Positions 25,458 through 33,735 of a stretch of 64,000 nt of DNA are shown here, piece by piece. The stretch is from Pseudomonas sp. UBA6562 (lineage in GTDB: Bacteria; Pseudomonadota; Gammaproteobacteria; Pseudomonadales; Pseudomonadaceae). The notes beneath the pieces were generated by a model, which worked only from the letters and a program-made list of their open reading frames with translations, ran no database searches and was not told the DNA's origin. Positions within the stretch are counted from its first letter, which is position 1. Each line of letters starts with the position of its first letter. The stretch lies in the NCBI RefSeq assembly GCF_002434265.1, contig NZ_DJJS01000008.1:62001-126000 (forward strand), given 5' to 3'. Both the position numbers and the translations under genes were made by a program.

Positions 25458-25875
25458 GCCTGCCCCGGATCCACACGGCAGCTAGCGTGTCCCTCCGCTG
25501 AAACGGAGTGCCGGCGCTGCCATTGGCCTTCGAGACCCCGCGTCTGTCTGCATTCGCAGCGACGCGGCGGTTTCACCTCCACCTCCGCTCCGCCCTACAG
25601 TTCCAGCCCACCCGTAAGACTGCCCTCAAGGACTACCCCCCTCGGCGCCTCGACAGCCCTACGGCCTACTGCGCAGCGCAAGCCACTGGCGCATGGCCTG
25701 CGCACATCCTTGCGGCAGCCGATACGCATGACGAGCTTGTGCTCGTATCCATTGCAAGACACCTGCAACACATCAATGCATCCGTCAGCGAAAACCTGCA
25801 CAGTCTGCGCTCGGCCCCGGCGCAACCTCGACCATGCGCGCCTCCAGCTCCCTCACGTGAAGGATCACCCGCTCC
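25458..25875. other. Gene-free interval before the SLC13 transporter gene
   Basis: This 418-bp stretch shows no convincing gene; the open frame 25508-25879 has no recognisable composition or ribosome-binding site. Small dyads are present, for example CTCCG/CGGAG near 25494-25508 and ACGAGC-TTGT-GCTCGT near 25732-25747, but no U-run terminator. Confidence 0.5.
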
Positions 25876-27705
25876 ATGAATGTCCAGCTGTTCTGGGTAC
25901 TCGCCCTGCTGACCGTCGCCGTCGTGCTGTTCATCCGCAACCGCCCGCGCATGGACGTGGTCGCCTTGTTGGTGATCCTCGCCCTGCCGCTGTCCGGCGT
26001 CCTGACCATCGAACAGGCCCTGGCCGGCTTCAGCGACCCCAACGTGGTGTTGATCGCCGCGCTGTTCGTGATCGGCGAAGGTCTGGTGCGCACCGGCATC
26101 GCCTACCGCATCGGCGAATGGCTCAGCGACACGGCAGGCCACAGCGAAGTGCGCCTGTTGCTGCTGTTGATGGTGTCGGTGGCGGGCCTGGGCTCGGTGA
26201 TGAGCTCGACGGGCGTGGTGGCGATCTTCATTCCGATCGTGCTGAGCATCGCCGCGCGTCTGCACATCGCGCCCAGCCGCTTGATGATGCCATTGAGCTT
26301 CGCCGGCCTGATCAGCGGCATGCTCAGTTTGGTCGCGACGCCGCCAAACGTGGTGGTTCATGGCGAGTTGCTGCGCCATGGCGTCGAAGGGTTCGGCTTC
26401 TTCAGCTTCACCCCGTTCGGCTTGGTGGTGCTGGTGCTGGGTGTCGGTTACATGCTCGTGACGCGCCGCTGGCTCAAGGGCGAGTCGCACGCCGAGGGTC
26501 GCAGCCAGGCGCGTCCGACCCTGCATGATCTGGTGCAGGACTATAAACTCAGCGGCCGCGAGCGACGTCTGCGGGTCCGCGCACACTCCCCCCTGGTCGG
26601 CCATTCGCTGGGCGAGCTGGCGCTGCGCACGGCCCACGGCGCCAACGTGGTGGGCATCGAACGCCAGCATAAATTCACCACGCGGGTGATCGCTGCCGAT
26701 TCGGCGACCGTGCTGCAGGCGGGCGACGTGCTGTTGCTCGATCTGTTCGACAAAGGCAACGACCTGCGCGGCCTGTGCCAGTCGATGCAGCTCGAACCCC
26801 TGCGTTTCAAGGCCGCCTATTTCATCGACCAGTCCCAGGATCTGGGTATGGCCGAAGTGTCGCTGCCGCCTGGTTCGAGCCTGCTGGGCAAGACCGTATT
26901 GGGTTTGGCGTTGCGCACACGCCTGGGGCTCAACGTCATGGGCCTGCGCCGTGAGCAGCAGGCCGTCGAAGAGGACCTGCTGGAAACTCCACTGCGCATG
27001 GGCGACACGCTGCTGGTCGTCGGCCCGTGGAAGGCCATCCGCCAACTGCAGACCCACCCGCATGACTTCATCGTGCTCAGCCTGCCGGCCGAAATCGACC
27101 AGGTCGCCCCGGCACGTCGCCGCGCCCCGCAAGCGCTGGCCAGTCTGGCGGTGATGGTGGCGCTGATGGTCAGCGGGCTGGTGCCCAATGTAGTGGCGGC
27201 GCTGATCGGTTGTCTGTTGATGGGTGCCGGGCGCTGCATCGACATGAACAGTGCCTACCGCGCCATCCATTGGCAGAGCCTGGTGCTGATCGTCGGCATG
27301 CTGCCCTTCGCCTTGGCGCTGCAACAAACCGGCGGCATTGCCCTGGCGGTCGACGGCCTGGTCGGCCTGCTCGGCGGTGCCGGCCCGCGCACGATGCTGG
27401 CGTGCCTGTTCGCCCTGACGGCGGTGATCGGTCTGTTCATCTCCAACACCGCCACCGCAGTGCTGATGGCGCCGGTGGCGATCAGCATGGCCAGCCAACT
27501 GGGCCTCTCGCCCTACCCGTTCGCCATGACCGTGGCGCTGGCCGCGTCGGCGGCCTTCATGACGCCGGTGTCTTCGCCGGTCAACACATTGGTGCTGGGG
27601 CCAGGGCAGTACCGTTTTGCCGACTTCGTCAAAGTCGGTGTGCCGTTCACGGTGCTGGTGATGCTGGTGACGGTGGTCATGGTGCCGTGGTTGTTTCCCT
27701 TGTGA
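25876..27705 (+). CDS. SLC13/DASS-type permease with two internal RCK_C domains
   Basis: A 609-residue inner-membrane transporter. About five N-terminal helices (5-190) are followed by a cytoplasmic insertion of two TrkA-C/RCK_C domains (about 225-310 and 320-400), then a second set of helices (415-609). SLC13-like motifs include SSTGVVAIFIPI (first half) and SNTATAVLMAPVAI (second half), the duplicated SNT-type sodium/substrate sites. Related proteins carry dicarboxylates or sulfate; the substrate is not determined. The ATG at 25876 starts a typical first helix. It is transcribed with no close upstream gene. Confidence 0.9.
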   Translation: MNVQLFWVLALLTVAVVLFIRNRPRMDVVALLVILALPLSGVLTIEQALAGFSDPNVVLIAALFVIGEGLVRTGIAYRIGEWLSDTAGHSEVRLLLLLMVSVAGLGSVMSSTGVVAIFIPIVLSIAARLHIAPSRLMMPLSFAGLISGMLSLVATPPNVVVHGELLRHGVEGFGFFSFTPFGLVVLVLGVGYMLVTRRWLKGESHAEGRSQARPTLHDLVQDYKLSGRERRLRVRAHSPLVGHSLGELALRTAHGANVVGIERQHKFTTRVIAADSATVLQAGDVLLLDLFDKGNDLRGLCQSMQLEPLRFKAAYFIDQSQDLGMAEVSLPPGSSLLGKTVLGLALRTRLGLNVMGLRREQQAVEEDLLETPLRMGDTLLVVGPWKAIRQLQTHPHDFIVLSLPAEIDQVAPARRRAPQALASLAVMVALMVSGLVPNVVAALIGCLLMGAGRCIDMNSAYRAIHWQSLVLIVGMLPFALALQQTGGIALAVDGLVGLLGGAGPRTMLACLFALTAVIGLFISNTATAVLMAPVAISMASQLGLSPYPFAMTVALAASAAFMTPVSSPVNTLVLGPGQYRFADFVKVGVPFTVLVMLVTVVMVPWLFPL

Positions 27706-27853
27706 GTCGAGTATTTGCCCGCTTGCGGTACAGCCAATCGCCAACGAACCGGCCACGATGACATCCATTTGACATCAATTACTCGCTTGAACCACACTTC
27801 CCGCGTCGTTGCCGAGCCTGACCTCGAAGCTCGGTCTTTCTTCTTCACCGCGC

Positions 27854-29269
27854 ATGTGGTCCACGTTCATGGTGTTTTCAGCCCGTTCGCGTCTGGTGAT
27901 CTACCTGGCCTTGTTCAGCCTGACGCTGGTGTTGACGCTGGCCGGCATTCTGGCGCGCCCGTTCGCCTCGCTGTCGTTGTTCTGGCCGGTGAACGCGGTG
28001 CTGGCAGGTCTGCTGCTGCGCCATCCCCGCCAGGCCAGCCCGCTTGGCTGGTGCCTGATCTACCTGGCCATGGTCACCGCCGACCTGGCCTGCGGTAGCG
28101 AGTGGCGCCCCGCGCTGTGGTTCAACCTGTGCAACCTCAGTGTGGTCTCGACCTTGTGGCTGCTGATGGCGCGCCTGCCGCGCAACGACCGTCGCCTGCA
28201 TACGCCCTATGGCGTGCTGTGCCTGCTCGGCGCCAGCGCCAGCGCCGCCGTGGTGGCGGCAAGCCTGGCCTGTCTGGTGGCCGCGCCCTGGTTCGACGAG
28301 TCGGTGCGCGCCACCTGGCTGGCGTGGTTCAGCGAGCAGTTCTCCACCAGTGTGCTGGTGCTGCCTGTGGTCCTTAGCGCCCCTTCGGCACGCGGCATGC
28401 TGCGCAGTGGCAGCCAGCCGATCCCGCTAGCCCCGCTCCTGGTGCTGCTCGGTTCGCTGGGGTTGGGTCTGGCGGTGGGGGGGCCTGGCGCCATCGCGTT
28501 TCCAATCGCCGCATTGGTGTGGTGCGCCCTGAGCTACTCGCCGTTCCTGCTGTCGCTGTTGACGCTGGGCGCGGGCAGCACGCTGATCGTCGCCGTGGCG
28601 CAAAACGTCATGCGCTTCAGCCTGCCGCAGACGGAGACAGCGGTCACCGCGTTGATGTCGGCGCGCCTGGGCATCGCGATGCTGGTACTGGGGCCACTGG
28701 TGGTGGCCTGCGTCAGCCACGCCAACCGGCAGTTGCTCGGCCGCCTGGCGCACCAGGCCGCGGTCGACCACCTGACCGGTGCTCTGAGCCGCTGCGCCTT
28801 CACGCACCAGGCCGGCGCTCTGCTGCACAGCTGCCGTCAGCCGGGGTTGCCGATCACCCTGATGATGCTCGACATCGACCACTTCAAGTCCATCAACGAC
28901 CGTCATGGCCATGCCGTGGGTGACCAGGTGCTGCGCCAATTCGCGCGTACTGTGCAGGACCAACTGGGCAAAGGCGCTTTGTTCGCCCGTTTGGGCGGCG
29001 AAGAGTTCGCCATCGTGGTGCCTAGCCTGGCCCCGCCCCAAGCCAGCTTCCTCGCCGAACGGCTGCGCCGGGCGGTCGAGTCGCTCACGCTGCAAGGTTA
29101 CGGCCCAACCCTGCGCATCAGCGTCAGCATCGGCCTGGCCGGCGGCACCGCGGCGCCGGACGACGACCTGGACAGCCTGCTGATCCAGGCCGACCAGGCC
29201 CTCTACCGCGCCAAGGCACAGGGCCGCAATCGCGTGGTGCAGCATGCGACGCAGCGGGAAGTGAGCTGA
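27854..29269 (+). CDS. MASE1-domain diguanylate cyclase
   Basis: A 471-residue inner-membrane protein. About eight hydrophobic segments form a MASE1 sensory domain (about 5-285), followed by a GGDEF domain (about 300-465). The active site is intact: RLGGEEFAIVV, with LDIDHFKSINDRHGH supplying the metal and guanine contacts. The inhibitory RxxD site five residues before GGEEF is absent (KGALFAR), so feedback inhibition by c-di-GMP at that site is unlikely. The ATG at 27854 is chosen, but the ribosome-binding site is weak and an ATG at 27869 or an upstream TTG remain possible. Confidence 0.88.
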   Translation: MWSTFMVFSARSRLVIYLALFSLTLVLTLAGILARPFASLSLFWPVNAVLAGLLLRHPRQASPLGWCLIYLAMVTADLACGSEWRPALWFNLCNLSVVSTLWLLMARLPRNDRRLHTPYGVLCLLGASASAAVVAASLACLVAAPWFDESVRATWLAWFSEQFSTSVLVLPVVLSAPSARGMLRSGSQPIPLAPLLVLLGSLGLGLAVGGPGAIAFPIAALVWCALSYSPFLLSLLTLGAGSTLIVAVAQNVMRFSLPQTETAVTALMSARLGIAMLVLGPLVVACVSHANRQLLGRLAHQAAVDHLTGALSRCAFTHQAGALLHSCRQPGLPITLMMLDIDHFKSINDRHGHAVGDQVLRQFARTVQDQLGKGALFARLGGEEFAIVVPSLAPPQASFLAERLRRAVESLTLQGYGPTLRISVSIGLAGGTAAPDDDLDSLLIQADQALYRAKAQGRNRVVQHATQREVS

Positions 29270-29301
29270 GTGCAGCCGACCCATCGCCTCGCGGGTTCAA
29301 C

Positions 29302-31536
29302 CTAAAGCGTCCAGTCAAGCCCCACCATCAGCGTGCGCGGCTCGCCGTGGTAGACGCCGTTGTAGAAGCCGACATTGTTGTAATAGTGCTCGTCGAAAAG
29401 ATTCTTCACGTTGATCGACGCACTCAGGTGCCGGTCGATGCGGTAGCGAGCCATCAGTCCGACCACGGAAAACGCCTTCTGGCTGATCTTGTCACGGGTG
29501 GTGACGATCGTATCGCCCTTGCGGCCTATCGGTCGGTTGGCCAAGCGGAAGGTATCGCTCTGCCAATCCAGGCTGGCGCCCACCGTCAAGGCAGGCACCA
29601 CTTGGTAGGTGGTGGAGAACCGCACTAGGTTCAGTGGTTGCTCGGTGCCCTTGCGCTGCTTGTTGGCGGCAGCGGCGTGGGTGTAGCTGTAACCCATGCT
29701 CATTTGCCAGTCGCTCGCCACCTCACCCGCGATCTCGGCTTCGAAGCCTTCGACCACGATGCCCTTGCCGCCTGAGGTGTAGAACACTTCGTTGCCATTA
29801 GGCGGCACCGAGTCGTCGACTTCAGCCACGTTGTCCTGCTTGCTGCGGAACACGGCAGTGCTCAGGTTCAGGCGCTCTTCGAGCAGGCTGCCCTTGAGTC
29901 CCAGCTCGTAGACCTTGCCCACGATGGGCTCGATGTACTGCTTGTCGACGTCCACCACCGATTGCGGATTGAAGATGTCAGCGTAACTGGCGTAGGCCGT
30001 GAATCGGTCGTTGAGGTCGTACAGCACGCCGGCGTAAGGAGTCCACTGATCGTTTTGCGTCTGCGCGCTATGCGATCGGCCGGTCACGGCGAGAGTGTCG
30101 TCGTAGGACCAGTTCTTGCGCTCGGTGTCCCAGCTGCCATAGCGGCTGCCCAGCACCAGGTGCAGGCGTTCGGTGGGGTTCAGGCGCGTAGCGATGTAGC
30201 CGGCCTTCTGCCGAGTGTGCGAGCGCCCGTTGTCCAGGCCGGTGTCGATGTCGTAGAACTTCGGCACACCGCCCATGTATTTCCAGTCGGCGATCTTGTC
30301 GTAGCCCTCGCCCACGTTCAGGCCGGTACGGTAAGGCTCGCTGTTGCGCCGCTCCGATTCGCCGTAGCCGATCATGAAGTCGTGGGTGCGGCCCAGCAAT
30401 TGGAACGGCCCGGCGAGGTTGAAGTCGAGCGCCTCCATCCTTTCTTCGCCACCAAAATGCGAATACCAGGCCTGCATGCCGCTGCCGTTGGCTTCGGGGA
30501 AGCCGTTGCCGCCGTAATACACCTTGCCGTCGGTCTCGCTCTGGCGGTGGGTGTAGGCGACCTTCATCAGCCAGTCATTGCCCAAGCGCTGATCGAGGGT
30601 GGCGAAGAAGGTCTGGTCCTGCAGCGGCCAAGACGACCAGGGTGCACTGAGGTTGGTCGAGCGCGGCAGATCGGCTTTGCTGCCATCGGCGTTCCAGAAG
30701 GGTACGGTGCCCCATGAGGAGCCCTGCACGTGCTTGTTCTGGTAGTCGTAGCCGACCGCGAGCACCGTGCTGTCGGTCAGGTCCGCTTCGAGCACGCCAT
30801 AGGCCACTTCGCGTTGGTTCGCGTACTTGTCCATGAACGATCGGTTGTCGCGGTAGGCCAGCACCGTGCGCCCGCGTAAGCGCCCGTCCCAGCCCAGAGG
30901 CCCGCCGACGTCGAGGTAGGAGTAATAATTGTCGTAGCTGCCCGCGCTGACACCGGCCTTGGCGGCCAATGCATGGGTGGGGCGCTTGCGCACCATGGCG
31001 ATCGTCCCGGACGGGTCGCCGGCCCCGGTGGTGAGGCCCGTGGCGCCGCGCACGACCTCGATGCGGTCGTAGATGATGGTGTCCGAATCGGACTTGAGCC
31101 CCGAAAAAGTGTTGAGCATGCCATCGATCTGGAAATTGTTGATGGCGTAGCCGCGCGAGTAATAGGTCGGCCGCTCCGAATCGTTGCGCTGTACCGTAAC
31201 GCCCGTGACGTGGGCCATGGCCTCGGACAAGGTGTTGAGCTGGAAATCGTCGAGCTGCTGGCGGGACATCACCGATACCGACTGGGGCGTTTCCTTGATC
31301 GAGAGATGCAGGCGGGTGGCGGCGCTCATGTTGCCAGTGGTGTAGGAGCCGCTGTTTTCCGTGGTGCGGCCAAGGCTTGTGGCGAGGACATCGGTGCTGC
31401 CAAGTTCCAGCACGCGCGTCTCGGCTTCGGAATCGATTTCTATTTCCGTTTCCGTCTCTGCCAATGACGCGGAGCCGAAGATGGAAAGGCAGACACCGAG
31501 TGCCAGGGATTTGGACGGATTGAGGGACGGCGGCAT
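29302..31536 (-). CDS. TonB-dependent siderophore receptor
   Basis: A 744-residue outer-membrane receptor. The signal peptide ends near SASLAET (about residue 26), followed by an unusually acidic Glu/Thr repeat. The plug domain (about 60-200) has ETPQSVSVMSRQQLDDF and RIEVVRGATGLTTGAGDPSGTI, typical of ferric-siderophore receptors, and a 22-strand barrel follows. There is no N-terminal signalling (STN) domain, so it should not drive a surface-signalling sigma factor. The ligand is unknown; FhuE/FpvA-type receptors are closest in feel. The ATG at 31536 has AAGGAG upstream. A Fur-box-like sequence at 31592-31610 suggests iron repression. Confidence 0.92.
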   Translation of the reverse strand: MPPSLNPSKSLALGVCLSIFGSASLAETETEIEIDSEAETRVLELGSTDVLATSLGRTTENSGSYTTGNMSAATRLHLSIKETPQSVSVMSRQQLDDFQLNTLSEAMAHVTGVTVQRNDSERPTYYSRGYAINNFQIDGMLNTFSGLKSDSDTIIYDRIEVVRGATGLTTGAGDPSGTIAMVRKRPTHALAAKAGVSAGSYDNYYSYLDVGGPLGWDGRLRGRTVLAYRDNRSFMDKYANQREVAYGVLEADLTDSTVLAVGYDYQNKHVQGSSWGTVPFWNADGSKADLPRSTNLSAPWSSWPLQDQTFFATLDQRLGNDWLMKVAYTHRQSETDGKVYYGGNGFPEANGSGMQAWYSHFGGEERMEALDFNLAGPFQLLGRTHDFMIGYGESERRNSEPYRTGLNVGEGYDKIADWKYMGGVPKFYDIDTGLDNGRSHTRQKAGYIATRLNPTERLHLVLGSRYGSWDTERKNWSYDDTLAVTGRSHSAQTQNDQWTPYAGVLYDLNDRFTAYASYADIFNPQSVVDVDKQYIEPIVGKVYELGLKGSLLEERLNLSTAVFRSKQDNVAEVDDSVPPNGNEVFYTSGGKGIVVEGFEAEIAGEVASDWQMSMGYSYTHAAAANKQRKGTEQPLNLVRFSTTYQVVPALTVGASLDWQSDTFRLANRPIGRKGDTIVTTRDKISQKAFSVVGLMARYRIDRHLSASINVKNLFDEHYYNNVGFYNGVYHGEPRTLMVGLDWTL

Positions 31537-31591
31537 TGCAGGCGGACTCCTTGTGCAGAGAGGAAAGCTCCATGAGCGCGGCAATCTACAT

Positions 31592-31610
31592 GATAATCAT
31601 AAGCGTTTGC
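31592..31610 (-). promoter_or_regulatory. Fur-box-like site upstream of the TonB receptor
   Basis: Against the 19-bp consensus GATAATGATAATCATTATC, the plus-strand bases 31592-31610 match at 14 positions by my count, beginning with GATAAT. It lies 56-74 bp before the receptor start codon, a usual operator position. Confidence 0.7.
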
Positions 31611-31771
31611 TAATCATTTCATCATCATGCTGAGTCTTTCCCTGCACGTGCCACCACCGTTGCCGCTCGTTTGTTTCTGGCAGCCTGGACGGCCGTCGGC
31701 CCCCTCGCCCGGCCGCTTCACAGCGTATAGTTGCCCCATGCAATCACCACCTGATCACGGAGAAACGCCGC

Positions 31772-32170
31772 ATGTTCAGCCACATTCAATTAGGTACGCG
31801 CGACCTACCGCGCATGATCGCGTTCTACGATGCCGTTTTGACATGCCTTGGCCTGGAGCGCCTACCGCAAGTCGACGACCAGGGGCCTGAAGGGGCTGGC
31901 TGGCAGACGCCTGGCGCCGAATGGCCGCAGTTCTATGTGCAACGGCCCTACGACGGCCAACCTGCCAGCGCAGGCAATGGCACCCAGGTCAGTTTCGCTG
32001 CGCAAGGCCCGGATCAAGTCCAGGCCGCATGGGGCACTGCGCTGCGCCACGGCGGCAGCGATGAAGGCGCTCCCGGGCCGCGCCCGCAGTACGGCGCAGG
32101 CTTCTACGCCGCTTATTGCAGAGACCCGGAAGGCAATAAGCTGTGTTTCGTATTTTCCCAGGATTGGTGA
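31772..32170 (+). CDS. VOC/glyoxalase family protein
   Basis: A 132-residue small enzyme-like protein with the vicinal oxygen chelate fold. It begins MFSHIQLGTRDLPRMIAFYD, the standard start with a metal-ligand histidine at residue 4. It ends with YAAYCRDPEGNKLCFVF, the paired strand with Asp-Pro-Glu-Gly-Asn. Family members include lyases, dioxygenases and resistance proteins; the substrate cannot be inferred. The ATG at 31772 gives the canonical family start. It is divergent from the TonB receptor across 235 bp. Confidence 0.9.
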   Translation: MFSHIQLGTRDLPRMIAFYDAVLTCLGLERLPQVDDQGPEGAGWQTPGAEWPQFYVQRPYDGQPASAGNGTQVSFAAQGPDQVQAAWGTALRHGGSDEGAPGPRPQYGAGFYAAYCRDPEGNKLCFVFSQDW

Positions 32171-32306
32171 TGGGTCAAAGCCTGCGCAGCACCTGCGCGC
32201 ACCTTGAGCGAAACGCCTTGGGAGCAACAATCAGGGATGATAAACATAATTTGTACAAATTCTGCGCAATCCAACCAAAGCCTTTGAAGCCAAGCCCTTG
32301 AGCGCG

Positions 32307-32339
32307 TTATCCACAGACCTACCCACGGTTTCTGTGGAC
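32307..32339. other. DnaA-box-like palindrome
   Basis: TTATCCACA (32307-32315) equals the consensus DnaA box, and an inverted near-copy, TGTGGACAA, lies opposite. The inner arms TCCACAGA/TCTGTGGA (32310-32317, 32331-32338) form a perfect 8-bp dyad in the gap between two convergent genes. It could equally be a 3'-end hairpin; no origin genes are present. Confidence 0.45.
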
Positions 32340-32355
32340 AAATTTCCTACCTTAC

Positions 32356-32553
32356 TCAATCGATTTTCAACAAAGCCTGGTTGGCCTGCCTGACCAGTTC
32401 GATCCATTCGCGGGTGCTGATGGCGCCCGCCTGTTCGAGCACTTGCGCTTGCAACAGCGCACGTGCGTAGTCGTCTTCGTGGAATGAGGTGTGATCGAGA
32501 AAATGCGTGCGCCACCGCCCCATCGCAGCTGCACCTTTGTGGGTTCGCATCAT
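32356..32553 (-). CDS. Hypothetical small protein, 65 residues
   Basis: Unrecognised soluble protein (starts MMRTHKGAAAMGRWRTHFLD). It is mostly helical, with aromatic-charged HTSFHEDDYARALLQAQ and a TREWIELVRQANQALL helix. The start at 32553 is well supported by AAGGAGG seven bases upstream, an unusually strong ribosome-binding site for an ORF this short. Downstream lies the DnaA-box-like palindrome. It is convergent with the VOC gene. Confidence 0.7.
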   Translation of the reverse strand: MMRTHKGAAAMGRWRTHFLDHTSFHEDDYARALLQAQVLEQAGAISTREWIELVRQANQALLKID

Positions 32554-32658
32554 TGCGCGTGCCTCCTTGGATCAGGACGCTGCGCAGGGTACCGCAAGCC
32601 GTGTGAACGGATCATGACCTGCCACCCTTGACAGGCCATACACCGCCAACAGCCTGGT

Positions 32659-32695
32659 CCCGTCCAGGGGCAGGACGGGCCGGGCCGGGCCGGGC
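32659..32695. repeat. Stem-loop plus GGGCC tandem repeat
   Basis: CCCGTCC (32659-32665) and GGACGGG (32673-32679) form a perfect stem with loop AGGGGCA. It is immediately joined to nearly four tandem GGGCC units (32677-32695). It lies just past the stop of the 27-residue peptide gene and may act as its 3'-end structure. Confidence 0.6.
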
Positions 32696-32703
32696 ACCGA
32701 CGA

Positions 32704-32787
32704 TCAGGGGGGTGGAATGGTTCCCAGCAGGCCGATACCGATGGTCAGTAGCAGAAATCCTCCAAGAAACCACGCGAGCTTGCCCAT
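32704..32787 (-). CDS. 27-residue putative membrane peptide
   Basis: This short ORF encodes MGKLAWFLGGFLLLTIGIGL followed by LGTIPPP. A single short hydrophobic helix (residues 4-22) starts after a positively charged residue and ends in Pro-rich polar residues, a typical layout for a small inner-membrane peptide. A GAGAGG ribosome-binding site lies about 6 bases before the ATG at 32787, and a stem-loop follows the stop. It is likely to be missed by automatic annotation because of its length. Function is unknown; no neighbouring toxin/antitoxin partner is evident. Confidence 0.6.
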   Translation of the reverse strand: MGKLAWFLGGFLLLTIGIGLLGTIPPP

Positions 32788-32947
32788 TGAAACCTCTCAG
32801 TGCGTTAACCAAACGGCCTGGCTGACGAGCGCCGATGCCATGGCGCGCAGCCGGCCCAGCACAGGCCTGGTCGCTCGGCTGGGGTAGCGCTATGGTCGCG
32901 CTGCAACTGATACGGTTACAGATTCAGGTTGGCGAAAAAAAAGCAGA

Positions 32948-33319
32948 TCAGAAGGCGTCGACCACTTGCCCGGGCAGCCTCAGCACTTCTGCCGGCAACC
33001 AGCCCAGCTCGCCATCGCTTAAACGTTTGCACCAGTACCAGCCGTTCAGCGGGCGCAGCGCCTCGATCAACTGGCCCGGCTCCACATCCAGTTCGTGGGC
33101 GCAATACGGCTCTCGGGCACGGCCCTGGCCCACGCCCAGGATCTCGATCAACTGCGCCGGTACCCAGCCGGGCGATTGTCCGGCGCAGGTGCACAGGTAC
33201 CAGTCTTCCCAGTTTTCGCTGCCCTCGTAGCGCTGGCCAACGCTCAGCAGTTGCCCAGCGTCTAGACGAATGGGTTGGGGGTATTCGCTACGGTGGACTT
33301 TGATCACGACGGACTTCAT
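32948..33319 (-). CDS. Tandem variant SH3-like domain protein
   Basis: A 123-residue soluble protein, apparently made of two SH3-like repeats. Each ends in the same kind of Gly-Trp motif: YLCTCAGQSPGWVPAQLIE (about 41-59) and YWCKRLSDGELGWLPAEVL (about 94-112). This duplicated C....(G)W.P pattern is characteristic of pseudomonad variant SH3 proteins of unknown role. There is no signal peptide, so a cytosolic binding role is likely. The ATG at 33319 has GGGAG upstream. It lies between the 27-residue peptide and the 108-residue paralogue gene, all on the minus strand. Confidence 0.8.
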   Translation of the reverse strand: MKSVVIKVHRSEYPQPIRLDAGQLLSVGQRYEGSENWEDWYLCTCAGQSPGWVPAQLIEILGVGQGRAREPYCAHELDVEPGQLIEALRPLNGWYWCKRLSDGELGWLPAEVLRLPGQVVDAF

Positions 33320-33408
33320 GCGCCACTCCCTGGCTGCGGTGAACCGTCGATGCTAGCAGAGGCCGGCGTCAGAACCTGACGCGCCTGCGCAGGCAGCGTT
33401 CGATGCCC

Positions 33409-33735
33409 TCAGCAGGGGCCGGTGGCCTGTAGGGGAACCTGCCGTACCGTGGGCACGCATGCCAAGGTGGCCAGCTCGACCGCGACCTGCCTGGCCCGCA
33501 CCACGCCCCAGGCCAAGGCGCGGGTCATCGACTCGCCGGGGCGCGACGCATAGGCTTCTTCGTGCAACGCCAAGCCCGAAGCGCCATACACGCCAAGGAA
33601 CAGTTGGGTCGCCCCGGTGCGGGAAAGGCGGACTTGTACGTCGAGGCACGTGCCATTGGGCAGGGCTTCGTCATGCCGACGATGGTGCAGCGTGGGATCG
33701 GCCCACGACCAGAACGAATCACCACGAATGCGCAT
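33409..33735 (-). CDS. Small conserved protein, 108 residues, paralogue of the 12.3-kb gene
   Basis: Unrecognised soluble protein (starts MRIRGDSFWSWADPTLHHRR). It aligns with the product of 12299-12598 across the N-terminal W.WAD motif, the central VQVRLSRTGATQLFLG and RPGESMTRALAWGVVRAR. Its C-terminus is longer and contains cysteines not found in the paralogue. AGGAGG precedes the ATG at 33735. It is divergent from the four-gene AAA+/helicase cassette, across a 307-bp region containing several inverted repeats. Confidence 0.75.
   Translation of the reverse strand: MRIRGDSFWSWADPTLHHRRHDEALPNGTCLDVQVRLSRTGATQLFLGVYGASGLALHEEAYASRPGESMTRALAWGVVRARQVAVELATLACVPTVRQVPLQATGPC

Noticed and set aside
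25508..25879. A 123-codon open frame before the SLC13 gene
   Set aside because: Composition is random-looking, no ribosome-binding site is present, and it overlaps the start of the transporter gene.
32307..32339. Replication origin at the DnaA-box-like palindrome
   Set aside because: Only one perfect box is present, with no AT-rich unwinding region and no dnaA, rpmH, parAB or gidA genes nearby.
32677..32695. CRISPR or satellite array at the GGGCC tandem units
   Set aside because: Under four copies of a 5-base unit, with no spacers; it is part of a short hairpin region.
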